A stretch of DNA of 64,000 nt from an uncultured Christensenella sp. (GTDB taxonomy: Bacteria > Bacillota > Clostridia > Christensenellales > Borkfalkiaceae): contig CAJUFY010000004.1 of NCBI GenBank assembly GCA_910586245.1, forward strand, positions 110,214 to 174,213. Direction: 5' to 3'. A program made the translations under genes and the position numbers. Position 1 is the stretch's first letter. Every line of letters begins with the position of its first letter. Below the pieces are notes generated by a model, which was not told the origin of the DNA, did no database searches, and saw only the letters and a program-made list of their open reading frames with translations. Below, in pieces: positions 47,255 through 55,650 of this stretch.

Positions 47255-47563
47255 ATGAATATGAAGGAATGCAAAAAGGGGGAGAATCTCTACATTTATC
47301 TTTCGGGAGAGATCGACGAGCACTCTGTCGCTTCGGTGCGGGAGCGTGCCGATCGGCTCATAGACGAGAACGCCGGGCTTTCCCGCGCGATCTTTAATCT
47401 TGCCGGCGTAAAATTTATGGATTCCACCGGAATCGGCTTTCTGATCGGCCGCTATAAAAAACTGCAAAAATACGGTATGGCGATGTACCTCGAAAATCCC
47501 AACACGGGCGCGGATAAGATTCTTTCGCTGAGCGGAGTTTATTCGTTGATGCCCAAAATTTAA
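47255..47563 (+). CDS. spoIIAA: Anti-anti-sigma factor SpoIIAA
   Basis: 102 residues. STAS domain with the phosphorylatable Ser in KFMDSTGIGFLIGRYK and N-terminal LSGEIDEHSV. When unphosphorylated it binds SpoIIAB and frees SigF in the forespore. ATG 47255 has GAAGGAGACTTCTC upstream; the longer frame to 47234 is not conserved. First gene of the spoIIA operon (AA-AB-sigF). Confidence 0.93.
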   Translation: MNMKECKKGENLYIYLSGEIDEHSVASVRERADRLIDENAGLSRAIFNLAGVKFMDSTGIGFLIGRYKKLQKYGMAMYLENPNTGADKILSLSGVYSLMPKI

Positions 47564-47572
47564 GGAGCGCTT

Positions 47573-48010
47573 ATGAATGAAATGCAATTAAAATTTTTGG
47601 CCCGTTCCGAGAACGAGGAGTTCGCCCGCAACGCCGTTGCGGCGTTCGCGCTGCCGCTGAATCCCAGTCTCGTTGAAATTTCCGATATCAAAACCGCCGT
47701 TTCCGAGGCGGTCACGAATTGTATCGTACACGGCTATGCGGGGGCGGAAGGCTGGATTACGCTCTCCTGCCGAACGGAGGACGGTTGTCTTTACGTCGAA
47801 GTTTCGGATAACGGAAAGGGGATCGCAAATCTGGAACAGGCGCTTACGCCCTTTTATACTTCGCTGCCGGGCGAAGAGCGTTCGGGCATGGGCTTTACGA
47901 TCATGCAGACGTTTATGACGAGCTTTTCCGTCGATTCGAAAGAGGGAACGGGCACGACGGTAAAAATGAGCAAGGACTTCGGCGCAAAGGCGGAAGCTGA
48001 TGCTGGGTGA
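47573..48010 (+). CDS. spoIIAB: Anti-sigma F factor/serine kinase SpoIIAB
   Basis: 145 residues. GHKL ATPase: N box AVSEAVTNCIVHGY, G1 box VSDNGKGI, G2 box GEERSGMGFTIMQTFM and final GTGTTVKMSK. It holds SigF inactive and phosphorylates SpoIIAA. TTAAGGAGCGCTT precedes the ATG. Ends inside sigF (11-nt overlap), so the stoichiometry of the pair is coupled by translation. Confidence 0.95.
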   Translation: MNEMQLKFLARSENEEFARNAVAAFALPLNPSLVEISDIKTAVSEAVTNCIVHGYAGAEGWITLSCRTEDGCLYVEVSDNGKGIANLEQALTPFYTSLPGEERSGMGFTIMQTFMTSFSVDSKEGTGTTVKMSKDFGAKAEADAG

Positions 48011-48725
48011 GGAAGAAACGCTCGATTTGTTACGAAAGGCGAAAGCGGGGGACAATGAGGCGAAGGAAACCTTGCTCGCGCACAATACCTCGCTGCTGAA
48101 AAGTATTTTAAAACGATATCTCGGGAAGGGCGTGGAGTACGACGACCTGTTCCAACTTTCCTGCATGGGATTTTTAAAGGCGATCGCGGGCTTCGACGAA
48201 AGCTTCGGCGTTCGCTTTTCCACCTACGCCGTACCGATGATTGCTGGGGAAATCAAACGATTTTTGCGGGACGACGGAAGCATTAAAGTTTCGCGCGCCA
48301 TGAAAAAAACGTCGCGGGAAATGAATCGCTTTATCGAAAGCTATTTTAACGAGCACGGCAGGCAGCCTACCGTCAAAGAACTCGCCGCTGCATTTGCGAT
48401 GGAAGAGGGGGAAGTCGTTTTTACGCTCGGTTCGGCGCGCATGCCGCTGTCCATTTACGAGCAATCCGACTACAAGGACGAAAAATCCGCCTCCCTTTCC
48501 GAGCGTTTGCCCGCAAAGGACAATCAGGATGAAATGATCGAAACGATGGTTTTGCGGCAGGCGATCGAAAAGCTTCCCGATCGGGAAAAAAAGATTGTTT
48601 TCTTGCGCTATTTCCGCGATATGACGCAGAGCGAGGTTGCAAAAGCGATCGGCGTATCGCAGGTGCAGATTTCGCGGATCGAAAGCCGCATCATGTCGCA
48701 GTTCAAGCACGATTTAAGCTCATAA
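48000..48725 (+). CDS. sigF: Sporulation sigma factor SigF
   Basis: 241 residues. Region 2 (EYDDLFQLSCMGFLKAIAGFDESFGVRFSTYAVPMIAGEI), region 3 (ELAAAFAMEEGEVVF) and region 4 (SEVAKAIGVSQVQISRIE) are all present. The ATG (48000) is embedded in the end of spoIIAB, preceded by GGCGGAAGCTG. With spoIIAA and spoIIAB this is the complete forespore-specific activation switch, so the organism is or descends from a spore former. Confidence 0.95.
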   Translation: MLGEEETLDLLRKAKAGDNEAKETLLAHNTSLLKSILKRYLGKGVEYDDLFQLSCMGFLKAIAGFDESFGVRFSTYAVPMIAGEIKRFLRDDGSIKVSRAMKKTSREMNRFIESYFNEHGRQPTVKELAAAFAMEEGEVVFTLGSARMPLSIYEQSDYKDEKSASLSERLPAKDNQDEMIETMVLRQAIEKLPDREKKIVFLRYFRDMTQSEVAKAIGVSQVQISRIESRIMSQFKHDLSS

Positions 48726-48727
48726 CG

Positions 48728-48762
48728 AAAAGCTCCCGCGCCGGTCCGGCGCGGGGGCTTTG
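48728..48762 (+). terminator. Terminator after sigF
   Basis: GC-rich stem AAAGCTCCCGCGC / GCGCGGGGGCTTT, loop CGGTCCG. Confidence 0.85.
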
Positions 48763-48767
48763 TGAAT

Positions 48768-50180
48768 TTATACGGTTTCGATGTTGATCAGATTGGAGTT
48801 GCCGCTCTTGCCGTTGGGGGTTCCTCCCGTAATTACGATGACGTCGCCCTGTTTTACCAGCCCCGAATCCTTTGCGGACTGTTTTGCGAAGTGGAAGAGA
48901 ACGTCGACCGAGTGGTACTCTTCGCTCAACGCGGGGGTGACGCCCCAGCTCAGCGCAAGCTTTTGGTAGCTTCGGGGGTCCGTCGTCATGCCGATGATGT
49001 CGATCATCGGACGGAAGCGGGAAACCATTTTCGCCGTGCCGCCCGTGCGCGTGCATACGACGATCGCTTTTGCCTTGACGTCGCGCGCCAACAGACATGC
49101 GGAATGCGAAAGCGCGTCCGAAAGTCCGCGGATTAAAAACTCGCTTTCGTCTACGGCTTGTAAAAAGTTTTGCTTGCTTTCCGCCTGCATGGCGATTTTC
49201 GACATCGCTTTTACCGCTTCTACGGGGTAGTCGCCCGCGGCGGTTTCTCCCGAAAGCATGATGGCGCTCGAGCCGTCGTAAACCGCGTTTGCCACGTCGG
49301 AAATTTCCGCACGGGTGGGGCGGGGATTTTTGATCATGGATTCCAACATTTCGGTTGCGGTAATGCAGCGCTTCCCTGCAATGCGGCATGCGTTGATGAT
49401 CGTCTTTTGAATGTCGGGCAGTTCTTCGTAAGGGATTTCCACGCCCATGTCGCCGCGCCCGATCATGATGCCGTCGGAAACGTCGAGAATTTCTTTCAGG
49501 TTATTCACGCCCGCGCGATTTTCGATCTTTGCGATCAAATCGATATCGTCGGAACCGTGTTTGCGGAGGAAGTTTCTCACGTCGAGGATATCCTGCGCTT
49601 TGGAAACGAAGGAGCATGCGACGAAATCGACTTGCTGTTCGATGCCGAACAGCAGATCGGCTTTGTCCTGTTCCGAAAGATAGGTAAGCTTTAATTGTTT
49701 GTCGGGGAAAAACATGCTCTTGCGGCTGGAAAGCTCGCCGCCGATCAAAACCTTGCAAATCACGTTCGGATCTTTTACTTCTTTGACTTCGAAGATCATA
49801 AGTCCGTTGTTCAAAAGGATTTTATCGCCTGCGGACATATCGTCGCAGATGCCGCGGTAGGAAACGGAAACCCGTTTTTCATCGCCTTCGACGTCTTCGG
49901 TCGTAAAAGTAAATTCGTCGCCTTCGTTGAGTTGAATTTTTCCGTCGCGGAAGGTTCTGATGCGGAATTCGGGTCCCTTGGAGTCCAGCATGATCGGGAG
50001 CGCAATTTTTTTGGCTTCACGCACTTTTTTTACGGTGGCGATTTTTTTCGCGTGTTCTGCGTGCGTGCCGTGCGAAAAGTTGATACGCGCCACGTTCATG
50101 CCCGCGTCTGCCATGGCGGCGATTACTTCTTCCCGCTCCGAAGCGGGGCCGAGCGTGCATATGATTTTTGTTTTTTTCAT
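48768..50180 (-). CDS. pyk: Pyruvate kinase
   Basis: 470 residues, standard bacterial form without the C-terminal PEP-utiliser domain. KKTKIICTLGPAS at the start, MLDSKGPEFRIRT, MIGRGDMGVEIP and KRCITATEMLESMIKNPRPTRAE (active-site Thr and Lys region). Transfers phosphate from PEP to ADP. The ATG at 50180 has AGAGG upstream; an ORF start at 50243 adds an unconserved leader. Confidence 0.97.
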   Translation of the reverse strand: MKKTKIICTLGPASEREEVIAAMADAGMNVARINFSHGTHAEHAKKIATVKKVREAKKIALPIMLDSKGPEFRIRTFRDGKIQLNEGDEFTFTTEDVEGDEKRVSVSYRGICDDMSAGDKILLNNGLMIFEVKEVKDPNVICKVLIGGELSSRKSMFFPDKQLKLTYLSEQDKADLLFGIEQQVDFVACSFVSKAQDILDVRNFLRKHGSDDIDLIAKIENRAGVNNLKEILDVSDGIMIGRGDMGVEIPYEELPDIQKTIINACRIAGKRCITATEMLESMIKNPRPTRAEISDVANAVYDGSSAIMLSGETAAGDYPVEAVKAMSKIAMQAESKQNFLQAVDESEFLIRGLSDALSHSACLLARDVKAKAIVVCTRTGGTAKMVSRFRPMIDIIGMTTDPRSYQKLALSWGVTPALSEEYHSVDVLFHFAKQSAKDSGLVKQGDVIVITGGTPNGKSGNSNLINIETV

Positions 50181-50260
50181 GATAATACCTCTGAAAGCGA
50201 AAATTTCCAAAATATATTTTAACATATTTTGCGTAAAAAACAAGTTATTTTCATAATTTT

Positions 50261-50270
50261 GTGGTATAAT
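50261..50270 (+). promoter_or_regulatory. Extended -10 promoter of rnpB
   Basis: GTGGTATAAT (TGg plus TATAAT at 50265-50270), 8 bp before the first base of the RNase P P1 helix. A clear -35 is lacking. Confidence 0.7.
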
Positions 50271-50277
50271 TATTACA

Positions 50278-50625
50278 GTCTGAGCGAACTACGCGGTCGC
50301 GGCGCGCCGGGAGGCGCGATGAGGAAAGTCCGGGCATCGCAGGGCAGGACGCCTGATAACGTCAGGTGAAGGCGACTTTAAGGAAAGTGCAACAGAAATA
50401 GACCGCCGCGCAAGCGGTAAGGATGGAAAGGCGAGGTAAGAGCTCACCGACGGAGCGGCAACGTTCCGTGCCATGTAAACCCCGTCCGATGCAAGTTTGG
50501 GCTGTGTTCACACAGGGTTGCCCGCCCGAATACAGCCGTGAATAACGCTTGAGCCTATCGGCGACGGTAGGCCTAGATAAATGACCGCGCACGACAGAAC
50601 CCGGCTTACAGGTTCGCCTCAGACA
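50278..50625 (+). ncRNA. rnpB: RNase P RNA, class A
   Basis: About 348 nt. The 5' GTCTGAGCGAAC pairs with 3' GTTCGCCTCAGAC (P1). Conserved blocks are present: GAGGAAAGTCCGGGC, ACAGAAA, GAGGTAAGAGCTCACC, and the 3' core GACCGCGCACGACAGAACCC. TACAGGTTCG lies near the end. Catalytic subunit for tRNA 5' maturation; it would process the tRNA operons in this window. Confidence 0.96.
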
Positions 50626-50640
50626 ATTTCGCATAATCTG

Positions 50641-50668
50641 ATCCCCGCAATCGCGGGGATTTAATTTT
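50641..50668 (+). terminator. Terminator of rnpB
   Basis: ATCCCCGC / GCGGGGAT, loop AATC, then TTAATTTT. Confidence 0.85.
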
Positions 50669-50716
50669 CATAAGCGAAACTTATAATTTTTATAATGATT
50701 CGCGATTGCCGATAAG

Positions 50717-50746
50717 TTGTCATAATAACAGGAATTATGATATGAT
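50717..50746 (+). promoter_or_regulatory. Promoter of gdhA
   Basis: TTGTCA (50717-50722), 18-bp spacer, TATGAT (50741-50746). Confidence 0.65.
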
Positions 50747-50789
50747 GAATTAACAAAACAATTCTGCCGCAAGGCGACAAGGAGAGCGT

Positions 50790-52124
50790 ATGCATTACGT
50801 AGAAAGAGTGCTGGAAGACCTGAAAGCGAAGAATCCCAACGAACCCGAATTCCATCAGGCGGCGACCGAAATTTTGAACGGATTAAAGCCTGTGATCGAA
50901 AAACACCCCGAATACGAAAAAGCTGCGCTTTTAGAGCGTTTCGTAGAACCCGAACGCGTCATTTTGTTCCGCGTGCCCTGGGTAGACGACAACGGAAACG
51001 TTCACGTTAACAAGGGTTACCGCGTTCAGTTTAACAGCGCGATCGGCCCTTATAAGGGGGGGCTGCGTTTTCACCCTTCGGTAAACCTTTCCATCATTAA
51101 ATTTCTCGGTCTGGAACAGATTTTAAAGAACAGCCTCACGGGACTTCCGATCGGCGGTGGCAAGGGCGGCAGCAATTTCGACCCCAAAGGCAAAAGCGAT
51201 CACGAAATCATGAAATTCTGCCAGAGCTTTATGACCGAGCTTTACCGCCATATCGGGCAGGATACCGACGTCCCCGCAGGCGACATCGGCGTCGGCGGCA
51301 GAGAAATCGGTTATCTGTTCGGGCAATATAAGCGTATTCGCGACGAGCATGTAGGGGTGCTTACGGGCAGAGGACTTTCCTACGGCGGCAGCCTTGCCAG
51401 AACGGAAGCGACGGGCTACGGGCTCGTATATATTACGGAAGAAGCGCTCAAATGCCGCGGCGATAGTTTCAAAGGAAAAACGGTCGTCGTATCCGGCTCG
51501 GGCAACGTTGCGATTTACGCCACGCAAAAGGCGCAGTCGTTGGGCGCAAAGGTTGTTGCGATGTACGACAGCAACGGCTATATTTACGATAAAAACGGGA
51601 TTCAGCTCGACGTCGTGAAGCAGATTAAGGAAGTGGAGCGCGGGCGCATCAAAGAATACGCCGCACGCGTTAAGGGTGCAGAGTATCACGAAGGCTGCAA
51701 AGGCATTTGGACGATTCCCTGCGACATTGCGCTTCCCTGTGCAACGCAGAACGAAATCGACGGCGAATCGGCTGAAATTCTCGTTCGGAACGGCGTAAAA
51801 TACGTCGGCGAAGGTGCGAACATGCCTTCCACGCTCGAAGCGATTTCCGTATTTCAAAAGGCGGGCGTCGTGTTCCTTCCTGCAAAGGCGGCGAATGCAG
51901 GCGGCGTTGCAACGAGCGCGCTCGAAATGGCGCAATCCAGCGGAAGACTGTTCTGGTCGTTCGAAGAGGTGGACGCGAAGCTGAAAAATATTATGGTGAA
52001 TATCTATCATAATATGGACGACGCGGCGAAGGAATACGGCTGCGCGGGCGACTACGTTGCCGGCGCGAACATCGCGGGCTTTAAAAAGGTTGCCGAAGCA
52101 ATGATGGCGCACGGAATCGTATAA
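50790..52124 (+). CDS. gdhA: NADP-type glutamate dehydrogenase
   Basis: 444 residues, the hexameric bacterial size. NSAIGPYKGGLRFHPSVN, LPIGGGKGGSNFDPKGKSD (substrate Lys loop), RPEATGYGLVYI-type block TEATGYGLVYITEEAL, and the Rossmann motif VSGSGNVAIYATQKA. Interconverts 2-oxoglutarate plus ammonium and glutamate, with NADP(H) suggested by length and Rossmann context. GGAGAGCGT precedes ATG; strong terminator after the stop. Confidence 0.96.
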   Translation: MHYVERVLEDLKAKNPNEPEFHQAATEILNGLKPVIEKHPEYEKAALLERFVEPERVILFRVPWVDDNGNVHVNKGYRVQFNSAIGPYKGGLRFHPSVNLSIIKFLGLEQILKNSLTGLPIGGGKGGSNFDPKGKSDHEIMKFCQSFMTELYRHIGQDTDVPAGDIGVGGREIGYLFGQYKRIRDEHVGVLTGRGLSYGGSLARTEATGYGLVYITEEALKCRGDSFKGKTVVVSGSGNVAIYATQKAQSLGAKVVAMYDSNGYIYDKNGIQLDVVKQIKEVERGRIKEYAARVKGAEYHEGCKGIWTIPCDIALPCATQNEIDGESAEILVRNGVKYVGEGANMPSTLEAISVFQKAGVVFLPAKAANAGGVATSALEMAQSSGRLFWSFEEVDAKLKNIMVNIYHNMDDAAKEYGCAGDYVAGANIAGFKKVAEAMMAHGIV

Positions 52125-52133
52125 AGAAATCGG

Positions 52134-52167
52134 AAAAAAGCCTTCCCGTGCGGGAAGGCTTTTTTTG
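52134..52167 (+). terminator. Terminator after gdhA
   Basis: AAAAAAGCCTTCCCG / CGGGAAGGCTTTTTT, 2-nt centre. Confidence 0.95.
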
Positions 52168-52223
52168 ACGAAAATACTTGTATTTCGCCGTTTTGCATGA
52201 TATAATAAAGTAAAGGTGAAGGA

Positions 52224-52703
52224 ATGGATCAGCATAAAAAAGTAAAACGTATTTTACAAGTAGTCGGCATAATAACGCTCTTAATCGGGATCGTATTTGC
52301 GCTCATCGGCTTTATCGATTTTTTTAACGCGTTACAGGAAGGAATGCCGGAGCGGTTCTGGTGCCTTTTTGTCGGTATGCCGCTGATCGGGATCGGCGCT
52401 TCGCTGTTGGGCGTAGGGTTTAAACGCGAAGTCATGAAGTATATGGAAAAGGAATCCGCGCCCGTGGTAAACGAAGCGGCAAAAGATATGGCGCCCGCCG
52501 TAAAAACGGTTGCCGCCGCAGTGAAAGAGGCGGTTTCGGGGAGCGAAAAGGGAAAGACGTGCGCCTGCGGGTGTGAAAACGAGGCGGACGGAAAATTCTG
52601 TAAAAATTGCGGTGCACCGCTGGAATGCGTTTGTGCGCATTGCGGCGCGAGCGTTGCAACGGACAGTATGTACTGCGATCAGTGCGGCGCGAAATTAAAG
52701 TAA
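52224..52703 (+). CDS. Membrane protein with C-terminal double zinc ribbon
   Basis: 159 residues. Two membrane helices (about 12-34 and 47-70), a charged linker, and a C-terminus with paired zinc ribbons (CACGCENEADGKFCKNCG; CAHCGASVATDSMYCDQCG). Such anchored zinc ribbons are common in Firmicutes and their function is generally unknown. AAAGGTGAAGG precedes the ATG; a TATAAT lies about 15 bp further upstream. Confidence 0.75.
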   Translation: MDQHKKVKRILQVVGIITLLIGIVFALIGFIDFFNALQEGMPERFWCLFVGMPLIGIGASLLGVGFKREVMKYMEKESAPVVNEAAKDMAPAVKTVAAAVKEAVSGSEKGKTCACGCENEADGKFCKNCGAPLECVCAHCGASVATDSMYCDQCGAKLK

Positions 52704-52714
52704 ATGCGAATCAA

Positions 52715-52751
52715 CCAAAGGCGCCGACGGCTTAGCCGTCGGCGCCTTTGG
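52715..52751. terminator. Long hairpin between convergent genes
   Basis: A perfect 17-bp stem CCAAAGGCGCCGACGGC with complement, loop TTA. It lacks a T tail but separates two converging genes. Confidence 0.7.
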
Positions 52752-52766
52752 ACGTTATTAAACGTT

Positions 52767-52970
52767 TTAATCGCTGATACCGAGTAAATAGTCGGTCGTT
52801 ACGCCGAAATAATTTGCAAGCGTAATTACTGCTTGCGCATTCGGGATTCTTTCGCCTGTTTCCCAGTAATATAATGCGGTGCTGCTTACATTGATTTCTT
52901 TTGAAAGAGCAGAAAGTGATAAGTTTTTTTCTTCCCGTAATTCTTTTAATCGTTGATTGAATTTTATCAT
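52767..52970 (-). CDS. Small XRE-family regulator
   Basis: 67 residues, essentially one Cro/C1 helix-turn-helix (RLKELREEKNLSLSALSKEINVSSTALYYWETGERIPN). No strong ribosome binding site before ATG 52970. Divergent from the 95-aa gene at 53064. Two palindromes with half-site TTCAC/GTGAA lie between them, one inside the rightward promoter, so it probably represses itself and its neighbour. Confidence 0.88.
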   Translation of the reverse strand: MIKFNQRLKELREEKNLSLSALSKEINVSSTALYYWETGERIPNAQAVITLANYFGVTTDYLLGISD

Positions 52971-52982
52971 AATAAAAGAATA

Positions 52983-53024
52983 TCACAATTGTGAATAAAA
53001 TGCTTGACTGTTCACATTCGTGAA
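52983..53024. promoter_or_regulatory. Pair of operators between XRE and DUF6809-like genes
   Basis: TCACAATTGTGA (52983-52994) and TTCACATTCGTGAA (53011-53024), centres 29 bp apart. Confidence 0.65.
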
Positions 53025-53033
53025 TGATATACT
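53004..53033 (+). promoter_or_regulatory. Promoter of the DUF6809-like gene
   Basis: TTGACT (53004-53009), 18-bp spacer containing operator 2, TATACT (53028-53033). Confidence 0.7.
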
Positions 53034-53063
53034 TAATTAAAATTTATGAAAAATGAGGTAGTT

Positions 53064-53351
53064 ATGAAAATTTCAGCAATCAGCGATATGTTTTACGGCA
53101 GAAGAGGGCAGTTGGATCAATTGCCCGTGACCGAAGAATATCGAAAACAGTTCAACGAATTTTTTGTTTATCAAAAAGAATTGGAGGAAAAACTGAAACA
53201 AAATCCCGATCTGTTGCAGCTCTACAAACAGGTGTTGAATTCGTACGACGAAGTCGTTTGCATTCAAGTAGAAGATTATTATGCCGAGGGATTCCGTTAC
53301 GGCGTTTTAATCGGATTAGACGTTGCAATCGGTTTGCAAAAAGACGAATAA
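53064..53351 (+). CDS. DUF6809-like small helical protein
   Basis: 95 residues from ATG 53064 with GAGG upstream (an ATG at 53046 is less favoured). Helical; the pattern MFYGRRGQL, long EEL-type helices and the end AEGFRYGVLIGLDVAIGL resembles DUF6809, a small Firmicutes family often next to XRE regulators. Function unknown. It is transcribed away from the regulator under a promoter overlapped by an operator. Confidence 0.65.
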   Translation: MKISAISDMFYGRRGQLDQLPVTEEYRKQFNEFFVYQKELEEKLKQNPDLLQLYKQVLNSYDEVVCIQVEDYYAEGFRYGVLIGLDVAIGLQKDE

Positions 53352-53369
53352 AAATCTGCGTTCAAAATC

Positions 53370-53398
53370 TTGTTTTTTCCGCGCGATTATGATAATAT
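53370..53398 (+). promoter_or_regulatory. Promoter of tex
   Basis: TTGTTT (53370-53375), 17-bp spacer, TAATAT (53393-53398). Confidence 0.5.
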
Positions 53399-53441
53399 AT
53401 GTCTTGCGTTCTGAAATAGGGAACGCTTGAAAGGAGTACAT

Positions 53442-55616
53442 ATGCAAACGATCGTACAAATTCTCGCACAGGAATTCAACAAGAACGAAGAGCACGTGCA
53501 GAACATCGTCACGCTGCTCGACGAGGACAACACCGTTCCCTTCATCGCGCGTTACCGCAAGGAAATGCACGGCACGACGGACGATCAGACGATCCGCGAA
53601 ATCGCAGACCGCCTTGCCTATCTGCGCAATCTCGAAGCGCGCCGTCAGGAAGTGAAAAAGTCGATTGAAAATCAGGGGAAACTCACCGAAGAGCTTGCCG
53701 CGCAGATCGATAACGCCGCAACGCTTGCCGAGGTGGAGGATTTGTACCGCCCTTATAAACAAAAGCGCCGCACCCGCGCGACGATCGCGCGCGAAAAAGG
53801 GCTCGAACCGCTGGCGCAGCTTCTGTTTGCGCAGGAAGCCGATTGCCCCGTTCCGCTCGAAGAAGCGGCAAAGTACGTCGATGCCGAAAAGGGCGTGGAA
53901 ACGGCGGAAGACGCGCTTGCGGGCGCTGGGGACATCATTGCGGAAGATATTTCCAACGATGCGGAAATCCGCAAGGACATGCGCGAACTCATTTTTGCGC
54001 GCGGCGATATTCTTTCTTCCGCTGCGAAAAAAGACCAGGAAGACACGGTGTACCGCAATTACTATGCGTTCGTGTCGCCCGTGAGCAAAGTGCAGGGGCA
54101 TCAGGTGCTTGCCATGAACCGCGGCGAGCGCGAAGAAATTTTAAAGGTTTCGGTCGAAATCAACCGCGAGCTTGCAACCGAACTCGTTTGGCGCCGTACG
54201 GTAAAAGGCAGCTGTGCTTCTACCGATTTCGTGCGCGCTTGCGGCGAAGACGCTTACGACCGTTTGATTTTCCCTTCGGTGGAGCGCGAAATCCGCGCAA
54301 TGCTTACCGAGCAGGCGAACGAGGGAGCGATCGGGCAGTTTGCGCTCAATTTGCGCCCGTTGCTCATGCAGCCGCCCGTAAAGGGCTTCGTAACGATGGG
54401 GCTTGATCCCGGTTACCGCATGGGTTGCAAAGTTGCGGTGGTGGACGGCACGGGTAAAGTGCTCGATACGGCGGTCGTATATCCCACTTACGGCGAACGG
54501 CAGAAAAAGGAGTGCATCGAAAAGCTTTCTGCGCTCATCAAAAAACATAAAGTCAAGCACATTGCGATCGGGAACGGCACGGCGAGCCGCGAAACCGAAC
54601 AAATGACGGTGGAAATGATCGCCGGCTTGGGCAAGGGCGCGGGCGTATCCTACGTGATCGTAAACGAGGCGGGCGCTTCGGTGTATTCCGCTTCCAAACT
54701 TGCGGCAAAAGAATTCCCCGAGTTCGACGTAAATCTGCGTTCGGCGGTGTCCATTGCCCGCCGTTTGCAGGATCCGCTTGCGGAACTCGTAAAAATCGAT
54801 CCCAAATCCATCGGTGTGGGGCAGTATCAGCACGATATGCCCGAAAAACGGCTGGGAGAAGCGCTTGACGGCGTGGTGGAGGATTGTGTAAATGCGGTCG
54901 GGGTCGATCTGAATACCGCTTCCGCGCCCCTTCTGGCGCGCGTTTCCGGCTTGAATGCGAGCGTCGCGCAGAATATCGTAAAATACCGCGAGGAAAATGG
55001 CAGCTTTACTTCGCGCGCGCAAGTGTTAAAGGTGCCCAAACTCGGCGCGAAAGCCTTCCAGCAGTGCGCGGGATTCCTGCGCGTGCCCGAAAGCAAGCAG
55101 GTGCTCGACAATACTTCCGTACATCCCGAATCCTACGAAGCCGCCGAAAAAGTACTTTCCTTCTGCGGTTACGGCATGGAGGACGTAAAGGCGGGGCGGC
55201 TTGATCACATGATGCGCAATCTGCACGCCTACGGCGAGGAGCGCGCCGCGAAAGAGTGCGGCATCGGGCTTCCCACGCTGTTCGACATTGCCGACGAACT
55301 CCGTCAGCCCGGCAGAGACCCGCGCGACGAGCTTCCTCCCCCCGTACTCCGCACCGACGTGCTCGAAATCAAGGATTTAAAACCGGGCATGGAGTTAAAG
55401 GGTACGGTGCGCAACGTCATCGACTTCGGCGCGTTCGTCGATATCGGCGTCCATCAGGACGGGCTCGTGCATATTTCGCAGATTTGCGACCGCTTTATCA
55501 AACATCCTTCCGAGGTGCTTGCGGTGGGCGACGTGGTTACCGTCTGGGTAAAAGAGGTAGAAGAAAAGAAAAACCGCATCTCACTCACGATGCGGAAAGA
55601 TAAGTTGGGATTATAA
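53442..55616 (+). CDS. Tex family RNA-binding transcription accessory protein
   Basis: 724 residues, the normal Tex length. N-terminal helical domain with TVPFIARYRKEMHG, RNase H-like YqgF domain (GLDPGYRMGCKVAVVD, about 322), helix-hairpin-helix (VGVDLNTASAPLLARVSGL; FTSRAQVLKVPKLGAKAFQQCAGFLRV) and a C-terminal S1 domain (ELKGTVRNVIDFGAFVDIGVHQDGLVHIS). Implicated in transcription and RNA handling. AAAGGAG precedes ATG 53442. Confidence 0.95.
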   Translation: MQTIVQILAQEFNKNEEHVQNIVTLLDEDNTVPFIARYRKEMHGTTDDQTIREIADRLAYLRNLEARRQEVKKSIENQGKLTEELAAQIDNAATLAEVEDLYRPYKQKRRTRATIAREKGLEPLAQLLFAQEADCPVPLEEAAKYVDAEKGVETAEDALAGAGDIIAEDISNDAEIRKDMRELIFARGDILSSAAKKDQEDTVYRNYYAFVSPVSKVQGHQVLAMNRGEREEILKVSVEINRELATELVWRRTVKGSCASTDFVRACGEDAYDRLIFPSVEREIRAMLTEQANEGAIGQFALNLRPLLMQPPVKGFVTMGLDPGYRMGCKVAVVDGTGKVLDTAVVYPTYGERQKKECIEKLSALIKKHKVKHIAIGNGTASRETEQMTVEMIAGLGKGAGVSYVIVNEAGASVYSASKLAAKEFPEFDVNLRSAVSIARRLQDPLAELVKIDPKSIGVGQYQHDMPEKRLGEALDGVVEDCVNAVGVDLNTASAPLLARVSGLNASVAQNIVKYREENGSFTSRAQVLKVPKLGAKAFQQCAGFLRVPESKQVLDNTSVHPESYEAAEKVLSFCGYGMEDVKAGRLDHMMRNLHAYGEERAAKECGIGLPTLFDIADELRQPGRDPRDELPPPVLRTDVLEIKDLKPGMELKGTVRNVIDFGAFVDIGVHQDGLVHISQICDRFIKHPSEVLAVGDVVTVWVKEVEEKKNRISLTMRKDKLGL

Positions 55617-55620
55617 AACA

Positions 55621-55650
55621 AAGGCGGACGAAAGTCCGCCTTATTTTTTT
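55621..55650. terminator. Bidirectional terminator between tex and second DegV gene
   Basis: AAGGCGGAC / GTCCGCCTT, loop GAAA, followed by ATTTTTTT. Confidence 0.92.
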
